This document shows, piece after piece, positions 1-7,618 of a stretch of DNA of 20,682 bases (the first letter of the stretch is position 1; every line of letters starts with the position of its first letter). A program made the position numbers and the translations under genes. The stretch spans positions 1 to 20,682 of the forward strand of contig CAZOMV010000102.1 in assembly GCA_964580995.1 (NCBI GenBank), read 5' to 3'. The notes beneath the pieces were generated by a model that saw nothing but the letters and a program-made list of their open reading frames with translations, was not told where the DNA came from and did not search any database. The DNA comes from JAKJEP01 sp964580995. GTDB lineage: Bacteria > Planctomycetota > Phycisphaerae > Sedimentisphaerales > SM23-30.

Positions 1-1873
1 AACAACTAGCTAATGTACCAGAACTGTTATATCCTACCAAGCCACCGATCGATCCTACTCCGCTAACTGAACCAGTTGCATAGCAGCTAGTAAGTGTACC
101 AGAACTATTTTCACCCACTAGTCCGCCTACAGAGTTGTCACCATTAACCGAACCGGCTGCATAGCAACCAGTAAGGTTATGGTTATAATTATATCCTACC
201 AAGCCACCGATTCTTTCACTAACACCAACTTCATTAAAACCATTAACCGAACTAGTTACATAACAATTGGTTAGTGTACCATAATTATACCCCACCAGTC
301 CACCAACCTGGTATTCTCCGTTAACCGAACCGGTAATATAACAGTCGGTAATGTTTCCGGTATGAACGTAACCAACTAGACCACCAACAGTTCTTTTTCC
401 GTTAGTCAATCCGTCCACATAGCACTCTGTGATAGTTCCCCAGCTATCCCCTACCAAACCACCAGTATAGCTGGTAGATCCAGTAATTGATCCGGTTACA
501 TTGCATTCGGTGATTATGCCATAAATATTCTGTGCTGCCAATCCACCAATAAACCCCGTCCCATGTATGTCAATGTTCTCTACGTGAAGGTTTTTGATTT
601 GCCCATTTTTCCCAATGCTACCAAACAATCCTACAAAATCCCTACCGGGCTGATTAATGACCACATTACTAACCGAATATTCGTCGCCATCAAATAAACC
701 GGTAAATTCTCCAAGGTCGCCGATAGGATAAAGTATAAATCCACCTAAATCCAAATTGGCCGTTAACCGGATCTGTTTATCCAATACACCCGAATACCAG
801 CTTAATAATGCAAATTCTGCCGGCGTGGAAATCAGATAAGGAACTTTTGCTGTTCCACTGCCGGAAAAGGGAATCACTGCCGCAGGAATCGGCACCCCAC
901 TAGTTCCCTCCCAGCTCAAATGCGGATAGTCCACCCCATCATTTATCACCCAGCCTCGACCTGCCCAGCCGGCATTCTGATAAATCGACTTGGTTTTCAT
1001 TTGAGCGGTCGTAAGTCCCTTTCCTCCGGCACTGCCTTCTTGACCGGATGTCTGGACATCCCAAAAAGAACTATTGAGTGTCAAACCAAAATTCATCCCC
1101 ACCAGCCCGCGAACCGAGACATCAGCTCCGCTAACCAATCCGGTTGCATAACTGGCAGTAATTGTTCTATAATTCAATCCCACCAATCCTCCTACATAAT
1201 ATCCGGCTCCGCTAACCGACCCGGTAGCATAACAACTAGTGATAGTACCACTATCCATCATACTACCGTTTACCCCCACCAGTCCGCCAACACTTTCCTC
1301 TCCTCCGCTAACCAGACTATTTGCATAACAGCCAGTAATAGTACCAACATTCCATCCCGCTAAACCACCAATATTCATATTACCACTAACCGAACCATTC
1401 GCACAACAGTCATTTAAAGTACCTGAGTTATGATAACCTACCAGCCCACCGATATAATCCCCTCCCGATGAAATTGAAACATTCTCAATCCTCAAATTCT
1501 GTATTGTAGCATTATTGGTATAACCAAATAGACCAACATAATTAGTAGCAGAAGTTGTAGTATAGGTCAGGTTGGTTATGATATGCCTGTTGCCATCGAA
1601 TTTACCGGTAAATTTTGTACTTGAATTACCAATAATCTTATATTGTGTCCCGGTAAATCTTGACATATCAATGTTGGCCATTAGCTTGAAACATTTTCCC
1701 CAGTGGCCAGAATTCGCCCCGATGGCATTCATCTGATTCGGATCCCAAATCTGATATGGATTTGCCGCCGACCCATCTCCACCTCCATATTGCCCATAAA
1801 CCGGCAGCACTATCCCCAAAACTACCACCAAAAATAAAAATCCCGCATGTTTCTGAAACCACAAATCTTTCAT
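1..1873 (-). CDS. Secreted GLUG-motif repeat protein, partial (3' end beyond the left edge)
   Basis: Reading the minus strand from the ATG at 1873 gives 624 codons with no stop, so the gene runs off the window. A GGAGG ribosome binding site at 1879-1883 fixes the start. The N-terminus is a signal peptide (hydrophobic core LFLVVVLGIVLPVYG), followed by a segment around residues 35-70 (NPYQIWDPNQMNAIG...) that commonly opens such planctomycete surface proteins. The rest is a chain of GLUG-type repeats of about 25-40 residues, with a recurrent pattern of GGLVG, then a T-x-x-x-C-Y turn, then ATGSVSG. One degenerate block (SSFWDVQTSGQ) lies between two repeat arrays. Such repeats are known to form stacked beta structures in secreted or cell-surface proteins; adhesion or polysaccharide contact is an inference. 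A C-terminal anchor may lie outside the window. Confidence 0.9.
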   Translation of the reverse strand, partial: MKDLWFQKHAGFLFLVVVLGIVLPVYGQYGGGDGSAANPYQIWDPNQMNAIGANSGHWGKCFKLMANIDMSRFTGTQYKIIGNSSTKFTGKFDGNRHIITNLTYTTTSATNYVGLFGYTNNATIQNLRIENVSISSGGDYIGGLVGYHNSGTLNDCCANGSVSGNMNIGGLAGWNVGTITGCYANSLVSGGEESVGGLVGVNGSMMDSGTITSCYATGSVSGAGYYVGGLVGLNYRTITASYATGLVSGADVSVRGLVGMNFGLTLNSSFWDVQTSGQEGSAGGKGLTTAQMKTKSIYQNAGWAGRGWVINDGVDYPHLSWEGTSGVPIPAAVIPFSGSGTAKVPYLISTPAEFALLSWYSGVLDKQIRLTANLDLGGFILYPIGDLGEFTGLFDGDEYSVSNVVINQPGRDFVGLFGSIGKNGQIKNLHVENIDIHGTGFIGGLAAQNIYGIITECNVTGSITGSTSYTGGLVGDSWGTITECYVDGLTNGKRTVGGLVGYVHTGNITDCYITGSVNGEYQVGGLVGYNYGTLTNCYVTSSVNGFNEVGVSERIGGLVGYNYNHNLTGCYAAGSVNGDNSVGGLVGENSSGTLTSCYATGSVSGVGSIGGLVGYNSSGTLASC

Positions 1874-2333
1874 CGTAACCTCCAATCTTAATCTAACTCT
1901 TTATTTCCCAACCCGTCCCGACCTTTCCGCCAAGGCCCCGGAATCAGGCTTATTTCTCCAAAATCACCATAACTTCCTGCCATAAAACCCTTTACCAACA
2001 AAACCAGAAAACCAGCAACGCCAACAAACGCCAGCCATCCTGGCCGCTTCGCAATCCATTAAAAACTCACCTTTTTCCGATCAAAATCATTATACCAATC
2101 TTCCCCCTATCTCCGCAACCATAATTCCTCCTCTTACCACCGATAACCGCCGCCCCTTCCCCACACCCCATTTTGCCATTCGTAACTCGTAATTTTCTTC
2201 CCCACTCCCCCAGCCTTCCCCGTCCTCGCGTAACGCTGGCGTCTTGCCGGCATCTTTTTTCCTGGCTCCCCGCCGCATATGTTGTAATTCGCACTTGGTT
2301 ATTCGGAATTTCATTACTCCCAGACCCCCTCCT
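1874..2333. other. Intergenic region without a recognisable gene
   Basis: Upstream of the minus-strand GLUG gene. The plus strand is pyrimidine-rich (runs of C and T), with scattered GTAACTCGTAATT-type words at about 2183-2195 and 2284-2310. Short open frames exist on both strands, but they have no ribosome binding site and consist of translated repeat sequence. No RNA gene or clear terminator was seen. Confidence 0.5.
1879..1883 (-). promoter_or_regulatory. Ribosome binding site of the GLUG-repeat gene
   Basis: GGAGG on the minus strand, five bases before the ATG at 1873. It supports that start for an open frame that has no stop inside the window. Confidence 0.8.
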
Positions 2334-2502
2334 CCTCTTCACGGGGGGGAAACCGGTGTTCCATGCTCTCCGAGCTGGAAAGATTCCCCCGACCAACCGC
2401 CCAGCCTTCCAACCACGAGGCGGTGTGCCAGTCTTGCCCCGTCCAACCTGTCTGATTTGTCTGAACTGATATAACCGATAACCAATAACTGATAACCATT
2501 TT

Positions 2503-2536
2503 TAATTCGTAACTCGTAACTCGTAATTCGTAATTT
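2503..2536. repeat. Heptanucleotide tandem repeat (GTAACTC / GTAATTC)
   Basis: About five imperfect copies of a 7-bp unit in a row (AATTCGTAACTCGTAACTCG and onward to GTAATTT). The same unit in the opposite orientation is at 5831-5863, and isolated copies occur near 2183. Heptamer repeats of this kind are known from intergenic DNA of cyanobacteria and several environmental phyla. No function is assigned. Confidence 0.75.
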
Positions 2537-2759
2537 CCCACTTTGTCACGTGTAAAAACCATCCACTTTTACCTATGTTTTACTCATGTTTACCCTATGT
2601 TTTGCTATACTTTTATAGTATTTTATTCATGTTTTGTTATACTTTGTTCAATATTTACCAAATTTGCCTAAACACCTCATCTTAACTATCAGCCACTAAC
2701 CAGCCTCAATCAAAAAATACGATAATATTTTATGGCATATGTACTTAAATAACTATGAA

Positions 2760-2823
2760 GCGACCAGCGGGAGCGTCTATAGCGTAAAATGATCGCGGCG
2801 AGAGTGGTGCAGGCTTGCCTGCC
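2760..2823 (+). repeat. Dispersed repeat, copy 1 (GCGACCRGCGGGAGC ... GGTGCAGGC..GCCTGCC)
   Basis: Starts GCGACCAGCGGGAGCGTC, contains AAAATGATCGCGGCG and ends GGTGCAGGCTTGCCTGCC. A second copy in the same orientation lies at 6106-6173 with the same landmarks in the same order. The end contains a small palindrome (GCAGGCTTGCCTGC). It is inserted inside the left inverted-repeat arm and is absent from the equivalent place in the right arm, so it looks like a later insertion. Confidence 0.6.
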
Positions 2824-2951
2824 TTTCTTCAACATTTACCAACTCAACTTAATCGTTAAATTTTACCAAAAACATCCTCCATCTTACCAAATCGTTACCA
2901 TCAGAACCAGTTATCGGACTGCCTCTAACGCACGTTCATCTCCACATTCAT

Positions 2952-2982
2952 AGCACAAATTGAGGTAATATTTGCACGGAAT
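2952..2982 (+). promoter_or_regulatory. Predicted XylR-type operator upstream of the DUF1080 fusion gene
   Basis: Two direct half-sites of the form (T)GCAC(A/G)(A/G)A begin with their G at 2953 and 2974, exactly 21 bp apart, separated by a segment with TGAGG at 2961-2965. Over the first 26 positions, 19 are identical to 10461-10486, upstream of the operon beside the XylR-like regulator. AraC-type proteins are known to bind direct half-sites two helical turns apart, next to the -35. Assigning it to the 9248-10408 regulator is an inference. Confidence 0.6.
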
Positions 2983-2986
2983 GGTA

Positions 2987-3014
2987 TTGTCCAGCCGCTA
3001 GCAACGGTTACAAT
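2987..3014 (+). promoter_or_regulatory. Predicted sigma70-type promoter of the DUF1080 fusion gene
   Basis: -35 TTGTCC at 2987-2992, a 16-bp spacer and -10 TACAAT at 3009-3014. The -35 starts 13 bp after the G of the proximal operator half-site. The operon promoter at 10496-10523 has the same spacing, the same -10 and a near-identical -35. The predicted leader before the ATG at 3086 is about 65 nt. Confidence 0.6.
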
Positions 3015-3085
3015 AAACCCTGTAAAATAAATCCTTTAGCGGCTAATTCGGAAAATTCACCCAATAGTACGGAAAGGCAAATACT

Positions 3086-5458
3086 ATGAAATCCATTTCC
3101 CACCGGTTCCCCAATGCCATCGGCTGTATTCTTCTCCTCTGCTCAAGTGTTGTAAGTGCTTCTGATACCGACACTTGGCAAACCATCTTCGACGGCCAAA
3201 CCCTCACCGGCTGGGTCCAGCGTAACGGCCAGGCTGACTATAAAGTCGAAAATGGCTGTATCGTCGGCACCACCAAACCCGACACCCCCAACAGCTTCCT
3301 CTGCACCGAAAAAAACTACGCTAACTTCATACTGGAACTGGACTTCCAAATCGACCCGGAACTGAACTCCGGCATCCAGATTCGCAGCCAAAGCCTCGAA
3401 TCCTACCAAAACGGCCGCGTCCACGGCTACCAGGTCGAGATCGACCCCAGCGACCGTGCCTGGACCGGCGGCATCTACGACGAATCGCGCCGCGGCTGGC
3501 TTAACAATCTCCAATACAACCAACCCGCCCGCCAGGCTTTTAAACCCAACCAGTGGAATCACTTACACATCGAAGCCCTCGGCTCTTCTATCCGTACCTG
3601 GCTCAACGGTGTACCTGCCGCCGACCTCATCGACTCCCTCACCCCCGCAGGCTTCATTGCCCTGCAGGTCCACTCCAGCAAAAGCCCCACCCCTTTGCAG
3701 GTCCGCTGGCGCAATATCCGCCTCTGTGAAATCAACGATCCGAACTATATCTCAACCTATGGATTGCCCGGCAGCCGCATCAAATTCGGGCTCGTAACCT
3801 ATCTATGGGCAAAGGATTGGGATTTGCCGACCCTGCTGGCCCATTGCAGAAAGGCTGGCATCGCGGGCGTGGAATTGCGTACCACTCACAAGCACGGCGT
3901 GGAACCGGAGTTAACCGCCCAGCAGCGGCAGGAAGTAAAAAAACTCTTCGCGGATAGCTCTGTTACCCTGGTCGGCATAGGCAGTAACGAAAATTTTGAC
4001 AATCCCGACCCCGCCCAATTGCAGGCAGCCATTGAAAAAACCAAACAATTTATCATCCTCAGCCACGATGTCGGCGGCAGCGGCGTCAAGGTCAAGCCGA
4101 ACGACTTTCATGAAGGGATCCCCCACGAGCAAACCATCCGGCAGATCGGCAGCACCCTGAATACCCTGGCGGAATTCGCCCTGCCATACCAGCAGCAGAT
4201 CCGGCTGGAGGTCCACGGCCAATGTGCCCAACTGCCTACCATCAAAGCCATTATGGATATTGCGAATCATCCGAATGTAGCGGTTTGCTGGAATTCCAAT
4301 CCGCAGGATCTCGAAGGCGAAGGCCTAGCTGCCAATTTCAACCTCATCCAGGACCGCCTCGGCGATACGATTCATGTCCAGCAGCTTGATGAGGGCAACT
4401 ATCCCTATCAGGAATTGATAAATCTGCTGGTGCAAAGGGATTATGATGGCTGGGTATTACTGGAGGCACGCGGGGAACCCGCCGATCCGGTCCAGGCCCT
4501 GATCCAGCAGCGGCAACTGTTTGAGAAAATGGTAGCTCAGGCCCAGCAAGTAGTGACGACCTCAGGAGGAGCTACCAGCACCGGTGTTAAAATCCGGGAA
4601 GACGGGCAGGAACTGGGTGTCTATATCAACGGTAAGTTGTTTACCAGATACCATTTCCGTAATGTGCCACGACCTTTCTTTTATCCGGTAATCGGTCCGA
4701 CCGGTGAGCCGATGACCCGCAACTGGCCCATGCAGGAGGCTCCCAACGAGGAACAGGATCATCCCCATCATCGGTCCCTGTGGTTCACGCACGGCAGCGT
4801 CAACAGTCAGGACTTCTGGGCCGAACTGGAAAAATCAGGAACCATCCGGCATGATGAATTTACCAAAATCACCTCCGGGCCGGCGGCTGGGGTTATCGAG
4901 TCTAAAAATTCCTGGGTGGCTAAGGATGGGAAAGTTATCTGCACGGATACACGGACTCATACTTTTTATAACAGGGATCAGGAAATCATTATGGATTATG
5001 AGGTTACGATCCATGCGTCCCAGGGCGAGGTAGTCCTGGGCGATACCAAAGAGGGCAGTATGGCCATCCGCCTGGCCCCGACCATGCGGCTCAAGGGCAA
5101 GGTGGCCCAAGGGCATATCGTTAATAGCGAAGGCGTACGCGACGGAGATACCTGGGGCAAGCGGGCCGCCTGGTGCGATTATTACGGCCCGATCGAGGGG
5201 CAGGTGGTGGGCGTGGCGATCTTCGATCACCCGCAAAATCCCCGCCATCCGACTTGGTGGCATGTGCGCGATTATGGCCTGTTCGCCGCTAACCCGTTTG
5301 GTATCCATGACTTCGAAAACCAGCCCGCGGGGACCGGCGATCTGACTATCCCGGCCAATCAGGATTTAAAATTCCGCTATCGTTTGGTTTTTCACCAGGG
5401 GGATGAAAAACAGGGAAATATTGAAAATTTGTACCGGGAATATGCGGAAATAAAATAA
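3086..5458 (+). CDS. Secreted three-domain protein: DUF1080 + xylose-isomerase-like TIM barrel + DUF6807 (PmoA-like)
   Basis: 790 residues. A signal peptide spans residues 1 to about 25 (CILLLCSSVVSAS). Residues about 30-215 are a DUF1080 domain (3-keto-disaccharide hydrolase family, lectin-like fold) with the typical IFDGQTLTGW opening and a central GIQIRSQ...GYQVEID block. Residues about 230-488 resemble sugar phosphate isomerase/epimerase (AP endonuclease 2-like) barrels, with KFGLVTYLWAKDW at the start, RLEVHGQ and a late VLLEARGEP strand. Residues about 505-790 match DUF6807/PmoA-like proteins, including DHPHHRSLWFTHG at residues 558-570. Each of these families more often occurs as a separate protein. 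The likely role is extracytoplasmic processing of oxidised (3-keto) glycosides. The gene stands alone, with its own promoter and an operator shared with the 10612-20235 operon. The start is supported by GGAAAGG at 3071-3077 and by the signal peptide. The substrate is unknown. Confidence 0.9.
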   Translation: MKSISHRFPNAIGCILLLCSSVVSASDTDTWQTIFDGQTLTGWVQRNGQADYKVENGCIVGTTKPDTPNSFLCTEKNYANFILELDFQIDPELNSGIQIRSQSLESYQNGRVHGYQVEIDPSDRAWTGGIYDESRRGWLNNLQYNQPARQAFKPNQWNHLHIEALGSSIRTWLNGVPAADLIDSLTPAGFIALQVHSSKSPTPLQVRWRNIRLCEINDPNYISTYGLPGSRIKFGLVTYLWAKDWDLPTLLAHCRKAGIAGVELRTTHKHGVEPELTAQQRQEVKKLFADSSVTLVGIGSNENFDNPDPAQLQAAIEKTKQFIILSHDVGGSGVKVKPNDFHEGIPHEQTIRQIGSTLNTLAEFALPYQQQIRLEVHGQCAQLPTIKAIMDIANHPNVAVCWNSNPQDLEGEGLAANFNLIQDRLGDTIHVQQLDEGNYPYQELINLLVQRDYDGWVLLEARGEPADPVQALIQQRQLFEKMVAQAQQVVTTSGGATSTGVKIREDGQELGVYINGKLFTRYHFRNVPRPFFYPVIGPTGEPMTRNWPMQEAPNEEQDHPHHRSLWFTHGSVNSQDFWAELEKSGTIRHDEFTKITSGPAAGVIESKNSWVAKDGKVICTDTRTHTFYNRDQEIIMDYEVTIHASQGEVVLGDTKEGSMAIRLAPTMRLKGKVAQGHIVNSEGVRDGDTWGKRAAWCDYYGPIEGQVVGVAIFDHPQNPRHPTWWHVRDYGLFAANPFGIHDFENQPAGTGDLTIPANQDLKFRYRLVFHQGDEKQGNIENLYREYAEIK

Positions 5459-5507
5459 AGAAAGAGGATTTCGTTGCGTAGTTTGAGCTGGTTGATTCTG
5501 ATTTCTA

Positions 5508-5590
5508 TAAGTCCTTATTTTTCGTTTTGGGAAATTGTCGTAAGTCTTTATTTTGAAATTTGGAAAATTGATGTAAGTGGTTATTTTGCG
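5508..5590 (+). repeat. 33-bp tandem repeat, about 2.5 copies
   Basis: The word TAAGT followed by (C/G)(C/T)TTATTTT recurs at 5508, 5541 and 5574, exactly 33 bp apart. The first two copies also share a GGAAAATTG/GGGAAATTG tail. It lies just after the stop of the DUF1080 fusion gene. Function unknown. Confidence 0.6.
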
Positions 5591-5639
5591 TAAAAGTCTA
5601 TAGTCCGATAATAAAGTAGGGATTATAACGGTTGTAACG

Positions 5640-6025
5640 GTTGGGTAAGATTTTTGGTAAGATGGATAAGAAATTTGGTAAGATTTAACGATTAAGTTGA
5701 GTTAATAAATGTTGAAGAAAGTATAGTAGAAGATGAAGAAAGTGATATAAAAGTATAGCAAAACATATGGTAAACATGAGTGAAACATAGGTAAAAGTGA
5801 ATGATATTGTCTCGTGTCATTTTGAAGATAATTACGAATTATGAATTACGAGTTACGAATTACAAGAAGGGGAAGATTGCCTATATTGCCCAGATTAACA
5901 GTGGCAAGTTTACGGACCGGACGGACAAAAACTGACCCACCGCCTCGTGGTGGCCGGAGGGTTGGACGTTTTATAGGAGGTTTCGGCTCGGGCGCATGGA
6001 ACACCGGTTTCCCCCCGTGAAGAGG
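5640..6025. repeat. Right arm of the diverged long inverted repeat
   Basis: The reverse complement of this segment is collinear with 2334-2891. The right arm is more compact: the blocks at 5674-5720 and 5747-5803 are separated by 26 bp, whereas in the left arm they lie about 207 bp apart because of inserted sequence. Together the arms enclose the whole fusion gene and its promoter. Confidence 0.75.
5988..6019 (+). repeat. ATGGAACACCGGTTTCCCCCC dispersed element, copy 2
   Basis: The core (G)CATGGAACACCGGTTTC followed by CCCCCGTG also occurs at 2340-2375 on the minus strand (copy 1) and, with AATGCC in place of AACACC, at 6171-6205 on the plus strand (copy 3). Copies 1 and 3 share an extra CTCGGAGAG before the core. 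It looks like a small dispersed intergenic repeat family. Confidence 0.65.
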
Positions 6026-6105
6026 ATTTGGCTGGCGGGCTTTCAGGCGATACATCCACACGCCCCCAGCGGCTCTATGCTTGCTGATAATTCTGGTTTG
6101 TGGCA

Positions 6106-6205
6106 GCGACCGGCGGGAGCATCGAAAGGGGCAAATGAACGCGGCGTTTTCGGTGCAGGCCGGTACCTGCCTCGGAGAGCATGGAATGCCGGTTTCCCCC
6201 CGTGG
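6106..6205 (+). repeat. Dispersed repeat, copy 2 of the GCGACC element joined to copy 3 of the ACCGGTTTCCCCCC element
   Basis: 6106-6173 repeats the landmarks of 2760-2823 in the same orientation: GCGACCGGCGGGAGC, AAATGAACGCGGCG, GGTGCAGGC and ACCTGCC. It runs directly into CTCGGAGAGCATGGAATGCC and GGTTTCCCCCCGTGG at 6171-6205. The join of the two families suggests one larger repeat unit of about 100 bp, of which other copies keep only parts. Confidence 0.6.
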
Positions 6206-6713
6206 CTGGCGCGGAGCGGCGGGGCCGACGCATGGGAACCATCTATTCGCCGTGTTGGATTTTGTCAGCGGCGAAAGCAACGGCTGCTGGGTTTGATCGC
6301 CGACCAACGGGATGGTGTGCCGGCCTGCTCATCTGGTTGGGTTGAACCGCTTTTTTACGATGGGATTCCTTCCGGGCGTCCAAACGAAGCGGGAGTTCGC
6401 GGCGAAAAATCGCTGCATAACTTCCTGTAAACACAAACATTAAACGAATGTAAAACAAAAATCACGCAGAAAAAACAAGAAGTTGAAGGATAGTAGTACT
6501 GAGGGACACAGAGAAAAGAAGTGCAAGGTATTGAAACGGAAGGGATTAGGAGTATTTTCCGGGAATTCTCTTGTTAGCCGGGCCGGCCGGGGGGTATGAT
6601 GGATTCGTTCTAAAATGCGAGGTGTTAATGGATAAATAACCGGCAGGGATTGCCTTTGGCGGAAAAGAGAAAATCAACCACGGCAGGTCGTGGAGAAAAG
6701 AGAAAATGAATGG

Positions 6714-6742
6714 AAACACGGATTTCACGGATGGCACGGATT
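6714..6742 (+). repeat. CACGGAT repeat cluster
   Basis: Three closely spaced copies of CACGGAT (AACACGGATTTCACGGAT, then GGCACGGATT), with an inverted TAATCCGTGG at 6771-6780. This ACGGATTTCACGGATT type of word is a frequent dispersed intergenic repeat in environmental Planctomycetota and relatives. A GAAAAGAGAAAAT direct repeat (6661 and 6694) lies just upstream. Confidence 0.55.
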
Positions 6743-6938
6743 AAGAAGAATGGAATTTTAAAAATCAGTGTAATCCGTGGTTAAAAATGGTATGACAGGA
6801 TTTGGAGTATTGGAATCTGAAAAGGAAAAAATGAAAGGTACCGCGTCGGCAACAAATTTCCGACGCTACCCGGCTGACCCTTTTATTATCGCTCATTTAT
6901 TTTCTCCATGACCCCATTATTTTCGTCCAAGGTATAAA

Positions 6939-7490
6939 ATGAAATATAATGAAGAATATGGTAATAATAAAATTAATGTGGATTTATTATTTGGAATTGG
7001 CGGGGAATTAGTTAATGCCATAAGTAAAAGTTCTCATTTTGTGACGAAAATATCATCTAACTTTTTAAAAAAGATGATTATTGTTACCAAAAGTAAGCCT
7101 TGTCCATACCTAGCTTTTCCATGGTATGATGATAGTGGAAATTATGCAGATCCGGATAAAATTGAAGAAAAAATGTGTTTTGAAAGATGGAAAAATAATT
7201 ATAACCAGGAGGAGTTGATTAAATCATGTGGTGAAGGTGGTTTATATAATTTTTCATGTAACAATTGGATTATTGTAAATAGTCTTATTGGATTATCTCA
7301 ATTGAAAAAAATTCTTGGAGAATATTTGAATGAGGATACTACCCAGGAATTGCAACAATTAGTTACAAAAGCGATAAACAATATTGACTTATTGGAATGG
7401 TTTATAATACCTGATAATGCTGATGTAGATTATATCCTTTTTGTTTGTTCCGAAAAACATCGTGATTGGATAGACCAACTAAAATCATAA
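6939..7490 (+). CDS. Hypothetical AT-rich orphan ORF, possibly a polymorphic-toxin immunity protein
   Basis: 183 residues, with no family that I recognise. It has no signal peptide or membrane segment. The protein is rich in Asn, Ile, Lys and Glu, and the DNA is far more AT-rich than the flanking operon genes, suggesting a foreign origin. A weak AAGG at 6929-6932 precedes the ATG. Immediately downstream (7491-7618) is a scrap of RHS/YD-repeat coding sequence. In RHS polymorphic toxin loci, small AT-rich immunity genes alternate with displaced RHS C-terminal pieces, so an orphan immunity gene is a reasonable guess from size, composition and neighbour. No sequence motif proves it. The intact 183-codon frame suggests either recent arrival or continued selection. 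Confidence 0.55.
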   Translation: MKYNEEYGNNKINVDLLFGIGGELVNAISKSSHFVTKISSNFLKKMIIVTKSKPCPYLAFPWYDDSGNYADPDKIEEKMCFERWKNNYNQEELIKSCGEGGLYNFSCNNWIIVNSLIGLSQLKKILGEYLNEDTTQELQQLVTKAINNIDLLEWFIIPDNADVDYILFVCSEKHRDWIDQLKS

Positions 7491-7618
7491 CCGACTATGA
7501 ATATTCATTGGTCGATTCCCTATGGACAGTAACATATCCGAATGGTATCATCGAAACTTATGATTATGATGTGCTGGGTAGATTGGAGCAGATCGTGCCT
7601 GACCCCTTTAATTCAATT
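7491..7618 (+). pseudogene. RHS/YD-repeat protein fragment
   Basis: The frame opens after the orphan ORF and reads TDYEYSLVDSLWTVTYPNG, then IIETYDYDVLGRLEQIVPDP. The YDYDVLGRL step and the preceding YPNG turn are typical of YD repeats in RHS and wall-associated proteins. Only about 40 residues remain. There is no start signal, and the frame breaks at about 7618, where the sequence changes to the end of a DUF6807 gene. It is an internal scrap of a much larger gene, not a functional unit. Confidence 0.65.

Larger units (their letters stand above)
2334..2891. repeat. Left arm of a diverged long inverted repeat flanking the 3086-5458 gene
   Basis: Five blocks match, in the same order, the reverse complement of 5640-6025. 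Block 2334-2366 matches 5994-6025 with a single indel. Block 2412-2424 (ACCACGAGGCGGT) matches 5939-5951. The GTAAYTC heptamers at 2503-2536 match 5831-5863. Block 2560-2616 (centre ACTCATGTTTACC) matches 5747-5803 with about three or four mismatches. Block 2824-2871 (centre CTCAACTTAATCGTTAAAT) matches 5674-5720 with a few mismatches, and a final CCATCTTACCAAA extends this inward. The left arm also holds about 200 extra bases between its last two main blocks. Identities were counted by eye. Confidence 0.75.
5459..6938. other. Long intergenic region built from repeats, no convincing gene
   Basis: About 1.5 kb between the fusion gene and the orphan ORF. It holds a 33-bp tandem repeat, the right inverted-repeat arm, two copies of an ACCGGTTTCCCCCC element, a copy of the GCGACC repeat and a CACGGAT cluster; these are listed separately. 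Open frames here (for example 5996-6430) lack a ribosome binding site, and their translations come from the repeats. The stretch 6206-6540 shows nothing recognisable. No hairpin terminator is evident after the stop at 5458. Confidence 0.55.

Noticed and set aside
920..1363. 147-codon plus-strand open frame
   Set aside because: Antisense to the GLUG-repeat gene; its Ser/Thr/His-rich repeats only mirror the repeat DNA on the other strand.
1..1500. Regularly spaced similar DNA words suggesting a CRISPR array
   Set aside because: The spacing is irregular, and the similarity follows codons of GLUG protein repeats in one open frame; no identical direct repeats with unique spacers.
5996..6430. Overlapping open frames in the repeat region (5996-6430, 6081-6296, 5846-6307)
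   Set aside because: The translations come from dispersed repeats, without ribosome binding sites or recognisable domains.
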